Program-made: the position numbers and the translations under genes
In this document: one piece after another, positions 21,746 to 33,899 of the stretch
How the letters are laid out: each line of letters begins with the position of its first letter
How positions within the stretch are numbered: position 1 is the first letter of the stretch
Notes under the pieces: model-generated
The model's input: only the letters and a program-made list of their open reading frames with translations
Databases searched by the model: none
Told to the model about the DNA's origin: nothing
Source: Opisthorchis felineus
Taxonomy: Eukaryota > Platyhelminthes > Trematoda > Opisthorchiida > Opisthorchiidae
Reading direction: 5' to 3'
DNA length: 64,000 nucleotides
NCBI GenBank assembly: GCA_004794785.1
Contig: SJOL01008723.1
Span: forward strand, 542,126 to 606,125

Positions 21746-23603
21746 AGTTTATGTATGCATATCAGCTGTTGTTCGGATAGAGGAGAGACCAAACACAGGC
21801 CTTTCGGTTTTAACCGTGGGTAAAAAAAACCCCTATTATACATTTCAGATGTCCAACCAAATTAGAAAAATTATACACGAATGTTCTAGGTGAAACTACA
21901 CACGATTCGGTATACGCATTCCGCTCTTATAAGACTCTCATGTCAAATGAGTGATTTTTAAGAAAGCACCATAATAACCGACAATAAGATATTCGCCAAA
22001 CGTGACAATGTTCCATTTGTCTGGATCATTAAGTCTTGTACCATTTTGGTTGAAGGAAGTTATAGTTGGATAACTGAAGAAACAACCAAATTCTCATGAT
22101 GAACTCCTGAACTATGGGGTAAAAATGTGACTGCTATGTGCTCAGGACTAGATGAACCCCCGAATATTTCAAGAGAAATGTTTGGATAGTGAGAGTCATA
22201 ATAGGATAGATCTAGAACAAAACAGTTTGCTCCGGTAGAGCAAGGAATTTTCAACAACAGTAAGTGTCAGCGTTAAAACGGTTGTATAGTCAAAAACGAC
22301 CGCAAACTTTTGATGCAGTAAGATATGTCTCAGTGTTGGTGGAGTCACTTTTAATCTACTTTCCGTTACTCTGTTAGCCCTGGTGTGCCTCTATCGTTGT
22401 GAACTAACACAATGTTATTTGGTTACATCATGATGAAAGCACCTATTTGAGAGTTTTCAACGAATGTGCAATATACATTTTTCAGTACTCCATCCAGGTT
22501 GCCGATATTTCGACCTACGCTGCTTGATGCGAGATGAATTAGAGGTCATTTGCAAACAGAACAACATCTACAGGAAGACCGCAAAGTGACTCATCCAGAT
22601 TAATGGATTTTAGACCAATGCAATGTGTAGAGTTTACTGGAAATAATGAGGTTCTCGTGAAACGTTGAGAATTTATCTCCATCGGTCTGCATCACCTCAC
22701 ATTCCTACACCGATTGGGGTTTATTTTTGCATCAGTTTCACTCAATAACAGATAACATGACGTGGGCTGAGCTGTACCTTTCCTGAGTGTATGGTAAGTC
22801 CACTTGCTAGAAGCTTATGCACCCAAAATGGCTCGCTATTGGACAGCAGTTAATTTATTTCTAATCGAACAAAACACAGCAGCCATCAGCTAAACCACCA
22901 TGGTGCCGTAGGAGAGGAGGTATACACCACAAACTGGAGGTCATTCGCCGAATTTCGTTTCGTTTTGAATGAGCAATAACGCTAGAAATATTCCTTCTAG
23001 ATGCTGCCCAGATGGGCATCCTAAAAACTGCGCTGAAATGCCGCGGTTTTGAATTTTCCTGAAGGCTTTGTGAAATTTACACTGAATTTGATATCTATTA
23101 CGGATAAAATAGATGCTCACTGCTTCTCAGCGTGGATTAACTTCACTTACCGGATGGAAATTATAGTTAAAATATAAAATGACCATTTTATTATCAGCAA
23201 AACACAGTGATAAATAATGTCTCCAAAATTTGGGTGAGACGAGCACTTATAACTTGAACCTCTGAGAGTCCTGGAAAGGATGTCTACGGTAATCCTTACA
23301 CCACAAAATTCATAGTAATAACCAAGTGCCAAACTGAGCCCGGTATTTTCAAATGCGTTAAAAGCGAACCTAGACAGCATGTCTGGAGTAAGTTTGTTTG
23401 GGTTGGCCTCCAATCGGAAGAAAATGAAACAGATTCGACCAATTTACTTATGAGCTGAACAGTTTTCTTGCTAAATCCCATATGTGCTTGTGTTATTCGG
23501 TTATTAGGCTACAACTAAGTAAATATAGCACAGCTCCCAGACGGCCGTCTTGTAAGATGTCGGTCCCTCCCATTTGCAGGATGAAATAAGCCTCATTACT
23601 CAC

Positions 23604-23680
23604 CGTTCCAAATTTAAGATCTTTAACAAACAGATCACAAGCCAAAAATCCCGGCAATTGAATGAAAAACAATCCATCCA
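23604..23680 (-). CDS. NID: Nidogen-like gene, small NIDO exon (possible)
   Basis: This 77-nt segment lies between a good acceptor (GCTTTTCCAG) and a strong donor (ACG|GTGAGT). It enters in phase 1 and leaves in phase 0, which fits both neighbouring exons. It encodes DGLFFIQLPGFLACDLFVKD and then LKFGT. NIDO domains usually have only about 12-20 residues between the F-x-P strand and the N-x-F/Y strand. Including this exon makes that loop longer than usual, so it may be an alternative or spurious exon. I keep it for its splice-site quality and phase fit. Confidence 0.4.
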
Positions 23681-24353
23681 CTGGAAAAGCAATCCGTGCG
23701 TCATCTGCTATCCAACTTTAGCTTCATATTCAGTACATTTTGGAGAAAAACTCTCGCCCTTCACCATGCGTCGTCAGTGTGTACATGCCCTTGTCAGTGA
23801 GGACGAAGCAAAATGGATAGTTCTCCTTCCAGTGTGTGGCAAACACAACACAATCAAAGTAGATACGTTGACCAAATAAAAAACAGCATGTCAACTGAGA
23901 GCTATTCATGACAAGCCCCAAGACTGGGCGCACAACTGTCACCGCTTTTGTGGTATGGGATTGAGCGGAGAAAGCGAAACTGCACAAACAACTGTCGAAG
24001 TGACTACGAATGACGACGGCAGGCGCAAGGGTTCCTGTCTTATCATAAAGAAAGGTGGCTAACATTTGATCAGTCTAGCATATCATATCGCTTTGGCAGA
24101 GATCAGAACCCATGCAAGTTTGCATCATAATGAGGATTACTTGCTACGTCGGAGATGTAAACTCAGAGACCATTTATTCCATCCAAATTAGGTATTATGA
24201 ATCGACAGATAAAATTAATTTCTACTTAGCTGTAAATTCTGTTTGTATACCAGATTAGTTGACTAATTATAAGAAAGTATATACTGACTGGTCGTTTTAC
24301 AAGGGGCTGCCTTTTGTTCAATGGACAATGCCGTAATTTGTAGTGAGATTTAC

Positions 24354-24476
24354 GACTTTCTTCAGCAAAACTTATGACGAAAGGTTTAAAATCAGATGGC
24401 TTTTGAGAAATCTCCGTGTGTCCAACCAATCTTCTTACTTGAGTGTCTATCCACTTTTTCGATTTGTCTAAGGCAT
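24354..24476 (-). CDS. NID: Nidogen-like gene, NIDO domain exon (middle part)
   Basis: The acceptor is a pyrimidine-rich tract ending TACACAG at 24477, and the exon enters in phase 1. It encodes DALDKSKKWIDTQVRRL and then a stretch containing SDFKPFVISFAEES. In NIDO domains a helix of this type is followed by an F-x-P-hydrophobic strand, so this fits the domain's middle. I chose the donor at 24353 (C|GTAAAT, phase 1) because it joins in frame to the next exon at 23680. An alternative donor at 24300 (CTT|GTAAAA, phase 0) would extend the exon by 18 codons and join directly to the exon at 20233. Both give an open frame; transcript data would decide. The preceding exon must end in phase 1. Confidence 0.6.
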
Positions 24477-25189
24477 CTGTGTAATCAAGTGGAAATAGAA
24501 AAAGGCTTATTATGAGAAAGTGGCCTTTATACGAACAAGTTGCCTCAATTACTCCGTTGTTGTTCAAGCTTCGTTAAAGTGATCAACATAAAGTCACATA
24601 CGATCCCGGTGACGGGCACTACTTCCGAGAATGCTGATTTACACAGCAGACCGTTCTTTGTTGCAAATGGTAGAAGAGTTTCATGGGGGGCACAATCATG
24701 TTGTATATTCCAGGAAAGTTACTACGTGGTTCCCTCCCAATTTTTTCACTTACTTGCAAACGTTGAACCTTTTCAAATCTCTCATTTAAGCCTTGTGAAC
24801 AGCCGGCTTTGCTGAACACAGTGAACTCTGCTTCAATGCGTCTACTGGGCATCATTAAACACTTTTCTTCACAGCTGAAATGGTCGATGATTGCCCAGCG
24901 ACTCAAAATATTCAGTGAAATTCATGGAACGAAAGCTCCAAGATTCCAGTCAATAAACCGTAAGCCCAGCTCTGATCAACTGCTGTTCGTTGACCCCATC
25001 AGGCTACTCAAGATGCCGTGCAGTCGGGACATGGAAGTCTTTGCATCAGTACGTTTGACTTAACTGAATACATGTCATCTGCAGTGACAGTGACAGTCTC
25101 AATCTTTTGTCATATGACTGCTTGTTTCCACCAATACCTAACTATGTCTTCCACATATTTGTATGAATCATTTTACACATCCGCGATAT

Positions 25190-25665
25190 AGCACGACACC
25201 AAACGTGCGAGGACGTTGGAAGACTTTAGGTGATTGACTGTCGATGTCCTCGGGGTGAAATGGGAGCACCGGATCAGTAGTGCTGAAATACGCCAAGTGG
25301 TTTTCGGAAGACGCACCTCGCCTATGGTAGATGGACCGACCACACTCCACTAGCGACGTTACCTTGGTCACGTGCTCCGCATGCCAATCGATCGACTTTG
25401 CCGAAGGGCCCCTTTTGCACAGTCAGGCGAAGGGTGGAAACAAGCCAGGAGAGGCCAACCTATGAATTGCCAACGAAGTATGGAAACAATCACCAGCAAA
25501 TTCAGCTGTGCTGCTTACTGCCGCCTCCTTGGTCTGGGACCACGAGACGAGACATATCAATGGTCAGAGACATTTTCAGACATGACCCAGTCGCGCGCTT
25601 AATGGCGCACATGTATCCAATCTGCTGCCTTGATTGTATAGCTTGTCTTCCCGAGCTCCGGTGAA
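25190..25665 (+). mobile_element. LINE 3' end (RT C-terminal tail), decayed
   Basis: The plus strand reads VKWEHRISSAEIRQVVFGRR, then after a stop RRYLGHVLRMPIDRLCRRA, GEGWKQARRGQPM, CRLLGLGPRDETYQWSETF and SDMTQSRA. This is the conserved C-terminal tail of the same LINE family as the 15-17 kb copy (x-R-x-LGHVLRMP...GWKK-x-RGGQ...GPRD...QW-x-ET). At least two stops make it inactive. It is a 5'-truncated copy lying antisense to the surrounding nidogen-like gene. Confidence 0.75.
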
Positions 25666-28140
25666 ACTCATGCATCCATACAATTAGTATATCCTCTACA
25701 GCCTTCAATACCTGGCCATCTACTCCTGCGTGCCCAAATCATTGGTGAATGAAACTGCGGCTTTCTTACTAAGGACAGCCTTGAAACTGTTTGTTGAATA
25801 TTGACTGAAAGTAGGCCGACCATCCATTTATGTTCCACTGTTGTACCACTGGTCATTTATAATTTATAGGGGTGTGCTTACGGCAGTGAACTATGCTTTA
25901 TTCTGTCGAATTTTACTAACATATTCTAAAGGTTTGCATGGTTCAGCTTTGTGCTTATCGTTAATAGACCAGCTACAGTTTACTATCGTACTGTGGAGTA
26001 TTTTATAACCCTTGCTGTTTGGTCATTTATATCGAATGATTGTATTGGTGACTCATTCAGTTGGAATTATATGACCTCTTATTTTATTTGGCTTTATTAT
26101 TTGAGGTTAAAGCGACAATATTCTACAGCCAACACAAAGAATTTATCCAGCATATCTCTTTCACGTTGCTTTTAACATGCTGTTTTAACGGCAAAATCCT
26201 CCAAGGAATCCACTAAGATGAAAGCAGCATCACTGACATCATGCGTCGGATAAACTACAAACAAAGACGGTTGAGAGAACCAGTTTTAAGATTTCCGGAT
26301 CATTTCTCCAACGGAACATGTTAAATGTTTATCGGGAACTGGTATTTGACTTTTATTCTGAGCTCTTCCTCCGATCGGTAAGATAATAATTCAGGCAGGC
26401 ATACGGAATCAAAGTGATACTAAAAAACAACCAGTAGCTGCAGGTGGCTGTGCCTTTTAACATTTTGTTACGAGTACCAAAGCGATTAAAGACATCAGAA
26501 AGTCAACAAAAGATGAACTACTACTACGAAAGATTATGCGGTCTTTTTTCACAAGAACTTAATCCACACAAGCACCCTTCAGTCAAGTTTAACTTAAACT
26601 CCACAAAAAATATTCCTTTTTTTCGCAAATAAGACGACTGGAATGTTTACAGCTGGCTTTATAGCAGGTACGAAGTGTAGACGAGTGCTGCCAATCCTTA
26701 TTGAGAATCATTCTCGAAACCGAAAGCCTAAATCCAAAATCTTTCGATTAAAATCCAAATCAACTTGTTTCTAACGTCCTTTCACACATTTGTCTAACAC
26801 CCAAGGGTTCATGTTCAAGCACATCCTTTTCTCAGTATTTCCGACAAAACTTCTCTCCGTTTCAACTCGTTTTCTTTGAATAGCAACCAAAATGTACAGA
26901 ATGTTGTTGTGGTTGAGTAATAAACCAAATAATTGCTTTACCAGCAGTGCTACTGCGAAATGTGCCCGTTCACATGTGAAATCGAAGTCTGGTGGGCTAA
27001 CCCCTGCATGTATAGGATTTCTAACATCAACATCAAGCCAACATTGTGGTATCTAGATTTGAGCCAACGTCCAATTGGTCAAGATACCTACAAATAGTGT
27101 GGATTCATTGTTCAGAAAAGTAACAAGAACTTGAATTTTTTGCACTGAAATGCAAGAACGTGTAGCAGCGGAGTTGTAACGTACTCAATCAGAAAACGAG
27201 GCATCACGATTCAGAATCCATCATTTGGTCTTTGTTTTTTATGTGGCTTGATATACGTCAATCCAGGAGCTGTTTATTTACACATGCGGATGGAATTTTA
27301 GTTAGATTTACAAACCGAGCAAAGTTAAACTGTTTTATAAAGAGTCCTTTTAGTTCAGAAAATAAAGCACCCAAAAAGCTGGGTACCAAGTATCCTGAAC
27401 CTCAAATTTGTTGCTGGTTTCATTCTTACTGATGATCCTGAGCAGTTCCTGAGGAAGGGGGAGTAATTCACGCGACGAATGAGCCTTTCGTCGGGGAAGT
27501 AGTCACTCAACCGCTCGTAGCTGAACGGTTTAGTCAACAACTAATGGCCGGGTTCACTTGTTTTATGAAGATTAGTGAGATGCTTGCTGCCAATGATTCC
27601 CAATGAGAAGGAAGCAGTTGTACAGTGTTCTCCGGTTTGGAATGACCTCACTAGCCGAAAGCTATTTCAATCCAGAAAAAAATATAAAACCACATGGTTA
27701 ACCGTTGATCCATAGTTGAAATGTCTTTGAGCAAGAAGTACTATATTAAAAAGCTGGCTTTTTTAACTTGATACCTGGGGAGTTTAGTCTAGTGGACATC
27801 GAATTTGAAAACTTCCAAAGCTTTAGTTTTTTTCCACTATTTTGCTAACATCCGTTGGCGTACAACAGGATGATGCATAGCAGGCAGAGTGATGCTGCTT
27901 TTGTGATACCTTAGATGCAAAGCGCCCACTCACGCTTATATTGCCTTTGGTTGGAATTTGGGTTCAGAACATAATGGAATGTGATATTTATGTGACAAAG
28001 GACGAGTTAAGTTTGAATGAATAGATACATAAACAAACATAAATTAACATTAGGCACGCTAACCTAATTACACGCAAATTTATAGAACAAACTTACAACC
28101 GAATTTATGGTTGTATGAGGATGAGGCATCATCTACATAC
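25666..28140. other. Intron sequence, nothing recognised except one dispersed repeat
   Basis: AT-rich. No splice-bounded frames that I can support. The repeat at 27480-27665 is listed separately. Confidence 0.4.
27480..27665 (+). repeat. Dispersed repeat, copy 1 of an unnamed family
   Basis: It shares GTCACTCAA and the block GAGATGCTTGCTGCCAATGA, TTCCC, then a TGTACAGTGTTCTCC-like stretch, with 33900-34175. The similarity is patchy, so the copies are old. Family unknown; it has no coding content I can see. Confidence 0.45.
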
Positions 28141-28227
28141 AAAAGGATGGCTACAACATACAGTGTGATAGTTTTTATATCCACTGCGGTTCACCAGCCA
28201 AAAAATCCGCTTTTGTTTCCGCACGTT
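28141..28227 (-). CDS. Candidate exon of unknown gene (29 codons)
   Basis: A very good acceptor (TTTCATTTTCTTACACAG) and donor (TTT|GTATGT) flank exactly 87 nt, phase 0 at both ends. The frame contains QKRIFWLVNRSGYKNYHTV. It fits in phase after the exon at 28995-28719 across a 491-nt intron. No family recognised. Confidence 0.3.
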
Positions 28228-28718
28228 CTGTGTAAGAAAATGAAACTGCACCGGCGTGAACCATTTGCACCATAAATGAACAGTAATGGTGTTCGCCGTT
28301 GCGCCCACCGTCATGCACCTTTTATGTTCCCAGATGTTGGTGTCATTATAATATCATCAAAATAGCCAAGCATGCTGTACAATTCGTATGAACATTTTTT
28401 TTCAGGGTAATCGATGGAAGTTGTTTAGTTTCTTTGCGGTTACCATCAGTTCTCCTCAGTTTTTTAAGGATACGGAATCAACTTGCAGCTGCACCCCATT
28501 TTCGTGGCATTGAGATTCCGACCAAAAGCACACCAGTCACTAATGTTTACGCGATCATGAAAAAATCTTTCAACACGTGATACAGGCTATCAATATTATA
28601 TATTTTTCAGCTTCAACACCCCTAAGATGGAGACGTTGTTCAGCCAACACCAGTGGGAGAAAAAGTAATGTAATCGATTCTGACGAAGTAAAATCCGTTA
28701 TAAATAATTCCTGCATAC

Positions 28719-28995
28719 CATGTCGGAAGGTATGTCATCAAAGAAAGCTTGATCAGCACTGTAAATTAATGGGAGTATCAAAGCAGCAGAACACCGGCAA
28801 ATTATTTCTGACATTACACCAACATCAGTGCTCGACTGTATGGTTAGGGAATTGAAAATACGGGAGGACTGAGAACCTGATGAACAGGAAGATGACCTAG
28901 AAAAAGCTGTCCTCGTTTTGGAAGAAAAAGGATATAAACTTTGCTGGACACCCTGCCAAATTTGGACGTAATCAGTAGGATTGCCCAAACGTCGT
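28719..28995 (-). CDS. Candidate exon of unknown gene (Ser-rich)
   Basis: An uninterrupted frame runs from the acceptor at 28996 (AAACCGTTAG, phase 2) to the donor ATG|GTATGC at 28718 (phase 0). It encodes LGNPTDYVQIWQGVQQSLYP, a serine-rich run (SRSSSCSSGSQSSR), and a segment ending SADQAFFDDIPSDM. It joins in phase 0 to the candidate exon at 28227. The opposite strand also has an acidic, stop-interrupted frame here (around DEQEDDLEKAVLVLEEKGY), which could be the true coding strand of a dead gene. Function unknown. Confidence 0.3.
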
Positions 28996-30228
28996 CTAAC
29001 GGTTTCACCCAACAAAAAACCAGCTCACACTGACAGGTAAACCTTAGTCATGCGGTCCAATTAGAAAGTGGCACCGTGAGCTTTACTGGATTGGATTAGA
29101 TACCACTCCCCGCGCGAAGTCAAATCACTTGGAAGCAGAATCACATGAACTTGCACCAGGAAAACAGTAAAATCCCGCAGCCCCGGGGGGACTGTAGCTG
29201 ATTTTACTTCAGAAAAGCATATAATAATCTGTTTGTTCCAATTCGTTTGCCAGAGGGGGTTGGATTGGAAACCGTGACTTTTTTTTGCTAGACGGCCATT
29301 GGGCATACTTAGTGTGTGTCCCAACCGTCATAGTCCGACAGTCACATCTGTTATTACGCTGAGTTTTCTTCTTCATCAAGTACTAACTTACGCAATACTT
29401 CGTTGTCACACACTGCGGCCAGCTAAATCCTGCTGCGCTATGAGGCAAGCGGTCATAAAAGATTATGAATTATTTAGTGTTAGGAGAAACTCTGAAACAA
29501 CAAAGATTGTTTTCAGCTTCCCTGCATGCTTGACTCTTCAGCTTCAGTGAAATGCATTTTCACGCCACTAGTGTTACTATTTGGCAAATGTCAATCGCGT
29601 ACTCAATTCATCATGCACGTCAAAAAAGAGTTTGATACAATCAGTAAGATCAACGACTGCAGCCGATTCACCGTGAAGTGTCAAACTTGCACAGCGGGTA
29701 AAACCTCTTGGAGTAAGGCTTTGAAGTTTGAAGTTGTAAAACAAACTCCAAGAAGAGGGTCTACTTTTAACATATCTATAGTATGTTGTACGGACTGTTG
29801 CTTTTTGCATTATGAAGCACTGTCGTTTGCGTGATTCAACTATCCTGATTTTCCTTCAGATACCTTTTTGCTTTCTAGATTCTCTGATCTCTTATTGTGT
29901 GCATTCCATCACTGTATAAATGAGAACAGTGAATACAAAATGGCGGCGGCGGGCAGGTTTGATGAGCCTAGCTCATTTGGGGGAATCTTTTGGATGGCTC
30001 ACTGTAAAATCTAATACGAACAAAAGGTTGTGGAATACAAGACACCTACCATACAGCCAAACAACATAGGCGTTTTATTTTACCCGGGTATCTTCGCAAA
30101 TGCTATTTCGTCTGCACTATTAGAAACCTTCATCAAGTCAAGGAGGTAATTGTTGGTTGGTGATACACATGACACTGCCAAAGCACTTGACGCATGATCA
30201 ATGTTCCCACTAGCTGGTCAAAATAACG

Positions 30229-30234
30229 TTTATT
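30229..30234 (-). terminator. Poly(A) signal AATAAA after the unrecognised gene
   Basis: AATAAA on the minus strand lies about 130 nt beyond the stop at 30361 and supports the 3' end of that gene. Confidence 0.4.
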
Positions 30235-30360
30235 GCTCTCAAATTTTGTCTCACGTTTTAGATTTATCAGTCACAACTTCAGGGAAGCTAGTAGTCTTGT
30301 TGTGATGGATATGAGGCAAATGCATCAGTCCTTTGTAACTCATTATTTCAATCCCAACGA

Positions 30361-30543
30361 CTAATACAAGGAAGATCGGAGGGATTTACAAACGCCTTTG
30401 AATAACGCGAAGGCAAGCTTATCTGGTCTGGCAGCCTGTCGACAGAATGATATCAACAATTCATGAACTGGTGGAAAGTCTAAACGAACTACTTTCGTTG
30501 GATCAACTGAGTGACATAAATACATGCCAGAGCGGCAACTAAA
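30361..30543 (-). CDS. Terminal exon of the same unrecognised gene
   Basis: The acceptor TTTCCAACAACAG starts the frame in phase 0 with FSCRSGMYLCHSVDPTKVV, then FPPVHELLISFCRQAARPDK. It ends CKSLRSSLY and a TAG at 30361. An AATAAA on the minus strand at 30234-30229 lies about 130 bases past the stop, as expected for a last exon. With the exon above it gives about 140 residues of C-terminal protein. Upstream exons should lie above 30.93 kb; I could not place them reliably. Confidence 0.5.
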   Translation of the reverse strand, partial: FSCRSGMYLCHSVDPTKVVRLDFPPVHELLISFCRQAARPDKLAFALFKGVCKSLRSSLY

Positions 30544-30686
30544 CTGTTGTTGGAAATATTCCACCTATTGATCTAAATGGTAGCGCTTATCAAACATTAG
30601 ATTTCCGCTATGTTACTTAGTTACTTCAACAAAGGACAGTCCTCTGATTCCGCTTTTGCGGGTTGAATGTACAAACATCTACTCAC

Positions 30687-30925
30687 TTCTAACTGCACCA
30701 GCTCCTTCCACAGCACCTGTCTGTACTTGCGCAATCGACGCCTGAGATGACCTTCAGCCGATGATGAAACTATAATTTGCTCTGAGCACGCTGGGACATC
30801 GTGTAATGCATCAAGAAATGAATTTCTCTGCAACTGCCCCAGCAACTGTATCTGTTTAGTCGATGGAAACCCCAGAAGCAGAATTACCGGCATTCTGTAT
30901 AGCCCTAAATAGTTCTTTTCGGTAA
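30687..30925 (-). CDS. Exon of an unrecognised gene (penultimate coding exon)
   Basis: The open frame includes LYRMPVILLLGFPSTK, IQLLGQLQRNSFLDALHDVP and a basic helix HLRRRLRKYRQVLWKELVQL, ending at a strong donor (GAA|GTGAGT), phase 0. The acceptor is either at 30926 (ATTGGCAG, phase 1) or 30895 (CTATACAG, phase 2). The start is therefore uncertain by 31 bases. It joins in phase 0 across a 143-nt intron to the exon at 30543. I do not recognise the family. The sequence is helical and soluble-looking, with no signal peptide or clear motif. It lies inside the proposed first intron of the nidogen-like gene on the same strand. Confidence 0.5.
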
Positions 30926-31889
30926 CTGCCAATGTTTTCCAAGGAGGATAAACATAGCATGAAGTCTTGATTTTTTTATGGATCAGAGAGAGTTCCTACT
31001 GCAAAGTGGTTAGCTGGTTTCCTAGGCTTACCAAGGAAATTTAAGGGAAATCTGCGTCAAACGATAGCACACTGTAAGTCATCCTGCTGTATGCGGCGAA
31101 TAAGGCAAACCAGCGGATGTCAACGTGACATGAAAACACGTTTGATAGTGCATTTCACGGTTTTGTGTGAGCTGATATAATGTCACAGCCCCCAAATGTA
31201 GATCGAATTGTTTGCTCAAAAGCATGATTACAAGACTGTGGTGATTGGCGCAAGGATACCAGGTTGCTTTAGCTTTTAAAAAGCAGGTCATTTTACATGT
31301 CCCAACTCTCAACCTGAAAGACAGAGAAAGTCTGTTTGTCAAACTTCCATTTATAGACCGAAACAGCAGGAAAAACGGTGGGGCTTGCAACAGCATAGCT
31401 AAGTGGGCTGCTGAGGTTTGCAATCTCACCATTATAAGGTAAAGTATCTTCACCAAGGATGAACAAAATGAACTTAATATTGCAGTGACTTTGTTGAATG
31501 AAGTCTTCTGTGTTCATAACTGTGGTAATCGAAACCAGGCGGTTGATATCAACAAAGCCCGAAAGGTCATTTTATCATCACGCACTATCGAAACAAATTT
31601 AATTAACCGGTTTATGCTGTCAAATTAAATTCTAACGGTGGTTAAAATTCAACCAACTATGTATGGAACAAGCACGGTAAATGAAACTGTTGATTTACCA
31701 TTGGCCCACATCTACACACAGTATGACAAAACTCCATTGAACATTTGGTACTTCTTAACGTAAACTAACCTTTGAGTCACCGTAAATGCTATTGGTCATA
31801 TTTTCCCAGAAAATTGCCGCAAGTGAGTTTGCCGTGAAGTTATTTTCGTCGGGATGGCCAACCGATATTAACCGCTGAACACGTGCAAG

Positions 31890-32378
31890 TTGTATCGCAT
31901 TGACACATCCCAAATTGTCAGGTTGGGTGACATTGAACTCTCTAGAAATGGAGGAAGAAATTTCAATGCTTTTTTATTCTTAATTCAGTATTGTAGTTCA
32001 AGAAAGTGGCAAGGCAAAATGGGTGGCTATCCCATGGGGATTGGTAACCATTCGAGTTTCAGATATTACATGTCAGAAAGGAAACAAAGTGAAGAACGAA
32101 ACCAGGTTACGCAGGCAGCTGTCGCAACCGACCAGATGCAACTCTTTTGGCATACTGCAACCGTTTTTCTCACTCTCCCACAATACAATTTACAGTCAGG
32201 AGGCCAAAAAAGTAACTTCACATACATTGGTATAATAGCGGTGTTCCTGATGAAGATTGGAAACTCTACACAAAATCACAACAAAGTGGTTTCTGGCTCC
32301 TCTAGGGAAAGTAAACCGGGAGCCTTTAAAATTCAGTCATCTCACTCAAACGAAGCTAGTTTGATTATCACTAGCTGA
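31890..32378 (+). other. Unassigned 162-codon open frame
   Basis: This plus-strand frame has no recognised domain. A moderately hydrophobic stretch (YIGIIAVFLMKIG) sits near the C-terminal third, and the rest is polar. No supporting splice sites, and the opposite orientation to all supported genes. Possibly chance. Confidence 0.15.
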
Positions 32379-32379
32379 G

Positions 32380-33899
32380 TAGGCTAATGATTGCTGAATG
32401 TCGAATCACAACGATGTATTTAGAGTGTGAATTTAGAGCGTGGGCCAAGCCAATCTGAAAGTTCCTAAATAAAACAATACCAGTTCAAATCCCGTGCGCG
32501 TGCAAGTGTTTCCAAGTGGATGTGCCACACCTCAGTCGAATGGATCAATGGTGCTTTAAGAAAACTGTATAAATTCCGCCGTTGATTCTATAATATAAAT
32601 CGGTTTGTCGGTAAAAAGCGTCCTGCCTCGAAGTGTCGGGTCAGAATTGCCCCTTCTCTGACGAGCGGTCTTGCGTTCATTTTACACTTCAAATTTCAAA
32701 GTGACATTTTTGGTTCTCGTCAAATAACGCATTCTTTAACGAAGAGTTAAGAACATAAATAATGACTGCGGTTGAATAAACTGATCAGCTTACCACCAAT
32801 GTTAACATTTATTTCCAGCAGCTGTGTTTCACTGATTCTCACTCTACGAATTCAAGGCTAGACATTAAAAAAGTCAACATTGACAGTGGTAGACCGTCGT
32901 TTCATAAGTGATGGCCAAAAGCACTTTGTTGTTTAAACTTGGAAACAGTTTGCGGGGATAGAATAATATAAGATATTGATGCCTTTAAAGAGCAACATTA
33001 ATAGAGTCGAACGATAACAGAGTATGTTTCCCATTAGAAAACACCACCACATTTTGAATAAGCAAAGTCGTTGCGAGTTTTGGAGTCTTGACTCTGAGTG
33101 ATCTCTGAGGTTTTTAAAATTATTTATAACATTCTTTAGAAGAATATTAGCATATTATATGCTGATCAGGCAGCCTCAGAGGAAACAAATCGGTTGCATC
33201 CACGAACGTTACATAAGCACTCAAAGAACATAATGTTTATTGGTATTGTTAGTACCTATTTACATCTAAATACATGAGTGATTACAGCACAAAATTTCTA
33301 TATTATTTTGGACCATTTATTCACTCACAAAACGTCTTTTGCTATCAAGCCAATCCTCTAAGAGCAGCTCATCATAAAGGCTTCACAATAAGCCTTCCAA
33401 AATGAGAGGTAGGTAGTATAAAACTAATCAACACATCACTCAATTCGTATGAAGTGTTAACGAATAGGTTTCTACTCATCATGCTCTATTTGTAAGTTTA
33501 CTAAAAAAGGATCCACCTGCTTTGCCTGGTAAAGGTATGCTGGTCACTCCGGATACGCATAATTTATTATCATTTTGTAATCAGCAGAAAGTCAAGTAGT
33601 GACAGTTCGGAAAGCACCACCGAACATTTTTCAGTTCTAAAAACTGTACACAAAATGATCGGGACAAACTCTGTGGATCCTAATTTGGTGAGTTTGTACT
33701 AAAACTCTCATTGCACCATTTTGTGATTGTACGAGAAATTTCGTTGGATAAGGATGAAACAACTGTAAACTGTTCCTCACCTTTTTGGTATAGACTAGTT
33801 TTAATTACGGGCAGAAAACTACACTAACATTTCAAAACCCCAAGGTACAAACGAACTGTCAGTGGCTTAGAAAGAAGAATAATTCACACCAGTGAAACT
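32380..33899. other. No gene seen
   Basis: AT-rich with dense stops. AGTTCAAATCCCGTG at about 32484 resembles a tRNA B box, but no A box or tRNA fold is present. The stretch CTGACGAGCGG at 32654 recurs at 13547, a possible small shared repeat. Confidence 0.4.

Noticed and set aside
23730..24065. YDKTGTLAP, like the DKTGTLT phosphorylation motif of P-type ATPases, on the minus strand
   Set aside because: Only this short match; no hydrophobic membrane segments or other ATPase motifs around it, and the rest of the frame is not ATPase-like. Taken as chance in an intron.
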